DNA of 8,763 bases from Rhodocyclales bacterium (GTDB lineage Bacteria > Pseudomonadota > Gammaproteobacteria > Burkholderiales > Rhodocyclaceae). A program made the position numbers and the translations under genes. Below the pieces are notes generated by a model. The model was not told the DNA's origin. It worked only from the letters and a program-made list of their open reading frames with translations, and ran no database searches. Location: contig JAJTBM010000101.1 of the NCBI GenBank assembly GCA_021286885.1, forward strand, positions 1 to 8,763, written 5' to 3'. This document shows positions 5,469-8,763 of this stretch, one piece after another (the stretch's first letter is position 1; each line of letters begins with the position of its first letter).

Positions 5469-5472
5469 ACTC

Positions 5473-6300
5473 ATGAATTCACGTCGTCCGATTCAACACA
5501 AGCTTGTCGGTAAACTCACGGTGGATACCGAATTCGGGACTTTTCTGGGGGATACCCGAATCCGCCTGCTGGAGGCTATCGAGCGTTATGGCTCCATCAC
5601 CCAGGCGGCTAAGGCGGTGCCTTTGTCCTACAAGGCGGCCTGGGACGCGGTGGATGCGATGAACAACCTGGCCGAGGCGCCGCTGGTGGAGCGTTCGGTG
5701 GGCGGGCGCCATGGGGGCGGAACCTGCCTCACCGACTACGGGCGCAAGGTCATTGCCATGTATCGGGCGGTGGAACTGGAGTACCAGGACGCGCTCAATC
5801 GCCTGTCCCGGCGCCTGGAAGATACCGAAGGCGGGAGTCTGGCCGAGTTTCAGACCCTGCTGCGCCGCATGTCCATGCGCAGCAGCGCCCGCAATCAATT
5901 TGTGGGCACGGTGAGTGGCCTGCGGGAAGGTGAGGTCAGTTTTGAGGTCTGCCTGCGCCTGGATGACAGCACTGAGATCGTGGCCGTCATCACCCGGGCC
6001 AGCGCCGAAAACCTGGAGCTGCGCATGGGGCGTGAGGTGCATGCCTTTGTGAAAGCGCCTTCTGTGCTGATCCTGACCGACCCGAGCTTGCGCACCTCGG
6101 CCCGTAATCACCTGTGGGGCGAAGTCAGCCATATCCACACTGGCCCGGTGAGCTCCGAAGTCACCCTGACCCTGCCCGGCGGGCGGAATGTGACCGCAGT
6201 GGTGACCCACGACAGCATCGACCATCTGGCCTTGAAGCCCGGCCTGCCCGCTTGCGCGGTGTTTCAGGCAACCAGCGTGCTGCTGGCGGTGTTTGACTGA
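5473..6300 (+). CDS. modE: ModE, molybdate-responsive transcriptional regulator
   Basis: 275 residues, about the length of E. coli ModE (262). The N-terminal winged helix-turn-helix spans roughly residues 20-115 with the family signature AIERYGSITQAAKA, LSYKAAWDAVDAMNNL, VGGRHGGGTCLTDYG. Two Mop (TOBE) domains follow: RSSARNQFVGTV (136-147) to FVKAPSVLIL, and RTSARNHLWGEV (207-218) to FQATSVLLAVF. Molybdate binding to the Mop pair makes the dimer bind DNA tightly. In the second domain the usual Lys of KAS is Gln (FQATS). A ModE box sits directly upstream, so autoregulation is expected. It is first in the modEABC transcription unit, 33 bp before modA. The start is placed at ATG 5473 because it gives the normal N-terminal length, although no ribosome binding site supports it; a very short leader is implied. 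Confidence 0.96.
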   Translation: MNSRRPIQHKLVGKLTVDTEFGTFLGDTRIRLLEAIERYGSITQAAKAVPLSYKAAWDAVDAMNNLAEAPLVERSVGGRHGGGTCLTDYGRKVIAMYRAVELEYQDALNRLSRRLEDTEGGSLAEFQTLLRRMSMRSSARNQFVGTVSGLREGEVSFEVCLRLDDSTEIVAVITRASAENLELRMGREVHAFVKAPSVLILTDPSLRTSARNHLWGEVSHIHTGPVSSEVTLTLPGGRNVTAVVTHDSIDHLALKPGLPACAVFQATSVLLAVFD

Positions 6301-7110
<810 letters not shown>

Positions 7111-7116
7111 GCCTTG

Positions 7117-7139
7117 GCGGGGGATTTCCCCGCTTTTTT
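7117..7139 (+). terminator. Intrinsic terminator/attenuator between modA and modB
   Basis: A perfect 6-bp stem GCGGGG / CCCCGC with a 5-nt loop (GATTT) is followed by six T, starting 6 nt after the modA stop. It is a textbook intrinsic terminator in form, though short. Partial read-through would keep modBC expression below modA, as is common for genes of periplasmic binding proteins. Confidence 0.75.
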
Positions 7140-7176
7140 GCTGGCGATGGCCCGGAGGGGCCTCGCCCTGGTCCGT

Positions 7177-7869
7177 ATGGAATTGAATGCTGAAGATTGG
7201 TCAGCCGTCTGGCTGACCTTGAAGCTGGCCACCCTGGTCACGCTTATTTTGTTGGTGGTGGGCACGCCCATCGCCTGGTGGCTGGCCCGCAGCCGCTCGC
7301 GTATCAAGGGCGTGGTGGGGGCGGTCGTCTCCCTGCCCATCGTGCTGCCGCCCACGGTGCTGGGTTTTTACCTGCTGGTGTTGATGGGCCCCCAGGGAGC
7401 TGTGGGGCGAGCCACCGAGGCCCTGGGCCTGGGGCGTTTGCCGTTCACCTTTGCCGGGTTGGTGGTGGCCTCGGTGATCTACTCGCTGCCCTTTGTGGTC
7501 CAGCCCATCCAGAATGCCTTCATGGCACTGGGAGATCGCCCCCTGGAGGTGGCGGCAACCCTGCGCTGCTCGCCACTCGCTGCGTTTTTCAAGGTGGCCC
7601 TGCCTTTGGCCCGCCCCGGTTTCATCACCGCCGCCATCCTGGGTTTTGCCCACACGGTGGGGGAGTTTGGGGTGGTGTTGATGATAGGCGGCAACATTCC
7701 CGACAAGACGCGGGTCATTTCCATGCAGATCTATAACCATGTGGAAGCCCTCGAGTTTGGCCAGGCCCACGGGCTGGCGGCCGGGCTGCTGGTGTTTTCC
7801 TTTGTCGTGCTGCTGGGGCTGTACGCCCTGGGGGGCAGCGGTGGCGGTACGGCGGGAGGGCGCCCATGA
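7177..7869 (+). CDS. modB: ModB, molybdate ABC transporter permease
   Basis: 230 residues from ATG 7177 ([20 protein letters not shown]), the register of E. coli ModB (DPEWQAVLLSLK). Hydrophobic segments fit the usual five spans: about 15-35, 50-72, 85-110, 150-170 and 195-220. The family features [18 protein letters not shown] and the permease coupling loop, [20 protein letters not shown] then LARPG (the EAA motif), are clear; [18 protein letters not shown] is the ModB signature. The homodimer forms the membrane channel and docks ModC through the EAA loop. The open frame extends upstream to a TTG at 7114, but that part would encode the terminator hairpin. No strong Shine-Dalgarno sequence sits before 7177 (a GGAGG lies 18 nt away), so the start is moderately sure. 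Its stop overlaps the modC start as ATGA. Confidence 0.95.
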   Translation: MELNAEDWSAVWLTLKLATLVTLILLVVGTPIAWWLARSRSRIKGVVGAVVSLPIVLPPTVLGFYLLVLMGPQGAVGRATEALGLGRLPFTFAGLVVASVIYSLPFVVQPIQNAFMALGDRPLEVAATLRCSPLAAFFKVALPLARPGFITAAILGFAHTVGEFGVVLMIGGNIPDKTRVISMQIYNHVEALEFGQAHGLAAGLLVFSFVVLLGLYALGGSGGGTAGGRP

Positions 7870-8763
7870 GCGGACTTGAGCTGCGCCTGCGGTTTCCGCT
7901 GGCTGATTTTCTGCTGGATGTGGATCTGCACCTGCCCGGGCGAGGGGTGACGGCCTTGTTTGGCCCTTCCGGCTCGGGCAAAACCAGCCTGCTGCGCTGC
8001 GTTGCTGGCCTGCAGCGGGCCCATGGGATCGTGCGGGTGAATGGGGATGTCTGGCAGAACGACGAGGCGGGGCAGTTTTTGCCCGTCCATCGACGCCCCT
8101 TGGGCTATGTGTTCCAGGAGGCGAGCCTGTTTCCCCATCTTTCGGTGCGGGGCAATCTGGAGTTCGGCCTGAAGCGGATCGCTTTAGATGTACGCCGGGT
8201 GAATTGGGATGTGGCGATTGAGCTCTTGGGCATCGGCCACCTTTTGGAGCGTAGCGTGGCGCGTCTGTCGGGCGGCGAGCGTCAGCGGGTGGCGATTGCC
8301 CGAGCGCTGCTTACCAGCCCGGAGCTGTTGTTGATGGATGAGCCCTTGGCTGCGCTGGATCAGCGTCGCAAACATGAAATCCTGCCTTACCTGCAAAAGC
8401 TCCATGATGAACTGGCGATTCCGGTGCTGTATGTCAGCCATTCGGCAGACGAGGTGACGCGCCTGGCTGATCATCTGGTCTTGCTGGATCAGGGGCGGGT
8501 GGTGGCCCAGGGGGCGACCCCGGAGTTGCTGTCCCGGCTGGATCTTCCACTAGCCCAGGACGAAGAGGCCGCAGTGCTGGTGGATGCTCGGGTGGGTGCG
8601 CTGGATGAGCGCTACCAACTGGCTCGCCTGGATTTTCCTGGGGGAGAGATTCGGGTGGGCGGCTGCGACCTGCCAGTGGGGAGTTGGGTGCGTCTCAAAA
8701 TTCAGGCCCGGGATGTGAGTCTGGCCCTGGATGGTGCGATGGCCTCCAGCATTGTGAATCGGC
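7866..8763 (+). CDS. modC: ModC, molybdate ABC transporter ATPase (3' end outside window)
   Basis: 299 codons are visible and the frame is open at the window edge. ABC ATPase motifs are all present: Walker A GPSGSGKT (33-40), Q-loop Q84 in [13 protein letters not shown], signature [16 protein letters not shown] (134-149), Walker B LLLMDEP (154-160), D-loop AALD and H-loop His192 in YVSHSADEV. The segment from about 235 onward leads into the C-terminal Mop/TOBE domain, whose beginning (RDVSLAL, then SIVNR) is reached at the end of the window; E. coli ModC has 352 residues, so about 55 are missing. ModC hydrolyses ATP to drive molybdate import, and its Mop domain gives feedback inhibition in characterised homologues. 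GGGAGGG 5 nt before the ATG and the ATGA overlap with modB indicate translational coupling. Confidence 0.97.
   Translation, partial: MSGLELRLRFPLADFLLDVDLHLPGRGVTALFGPSGSGKTSLLRCVAGLQRAHGIVRVNGDVWQNDEAGQFLPVHRRPLGYVFQEASLFPHLSVRGNLEFGLKRIALDVRRVNWDVAIELLGIGHLLERSVARLSGGERQRVAIARALLTSPELLLMDEPLAALDQRRKHEILPYLQKLHDELAIPVLYVSHSADEVTRLADHLVLLDQGRVVAQGATPELLSRLDLPLAQDEEAAVLVDARVGALDERYQLARLDFPGGEIRVGGCDLPVGSWVRLKIQARDVSLALDGAMASSIVNR

Noticed and set aside
7114..7176. TTG 7114 or ATG 7147 as the modB start
   Set aside because: The extension encodes the terminator hairpin, or lacks a ribosome site, and does not match ModB N-termini; ATG 7177 matches the family register.

Overview
The window is GC-rich, densely packed DNA from a proteobacterium. 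The gene content fits a betaproteobacterium, possibly of the Rhodocyclales (RhlE with a long RG-rich tail, a DUF454/YbaN protein, and a molybdate module with a two-Mop ModE and an Azotobacter-like ModA). The taxonomic call is inference from protein style only.

Layout. (1) 1-1769, minus: rhlE, a DEAD-box RNA helicase gene whose 3' end lies outside the window. (2) 1947-2402, minus: a DUF454 (YbaN-like) small membrane protein. (3) 2486-2887, minus: a small soluble protein, perhaps of the NTF2-like fold. (4) 2888-4866: a scarred region with no intact gene. It holds a terminator, several ModE-type operators and four to five gene fragments arranged divergently around 3654-3937. On the minus strand, a signal peptide plus TonB-box-like head is joined out of frame to the tail of a periplasmic substrate-binding protein. 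On the plus strand there is a TonB-dependent receptor head joined in frame to barrel-like sequence, then the tail of an unrecognised gene, then a secreted-protein head. (5) 4863-5285, minus: a two-Mop-domain molybdate-binding protein (molbindin). (6) 5473 to the window end, plus: modE-modA-modB-modC, the molybdate-responsive regulator followed by the complete molybdate ABC transporter (modC runs off the end).

How it works together. ModE senses molybdate through two C-terminal Mop domains and binds 24-bp inverted repeats. ModA, ModB and ModC capture and import molybdate, and the molbindin likely buffers it in the cytoplasm. Beyond the box that precedes modE itself, three further good ModE-like boxes and one weaker one lie within about 1.1 kb (2851-3920). 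They sit in front of the two divergent truncated receptor genes and upstream of the small minus-strand protein at 2486-2887. The simplest reading is a molybdenum regulon that once included TonB-dependent outer-membrane uptake genes and a second periplasmic binding protein, and that has largely been deleted while its operators remain. An intrinsic terminator between modA and modB probably makes ModA more abundant than ModBC.
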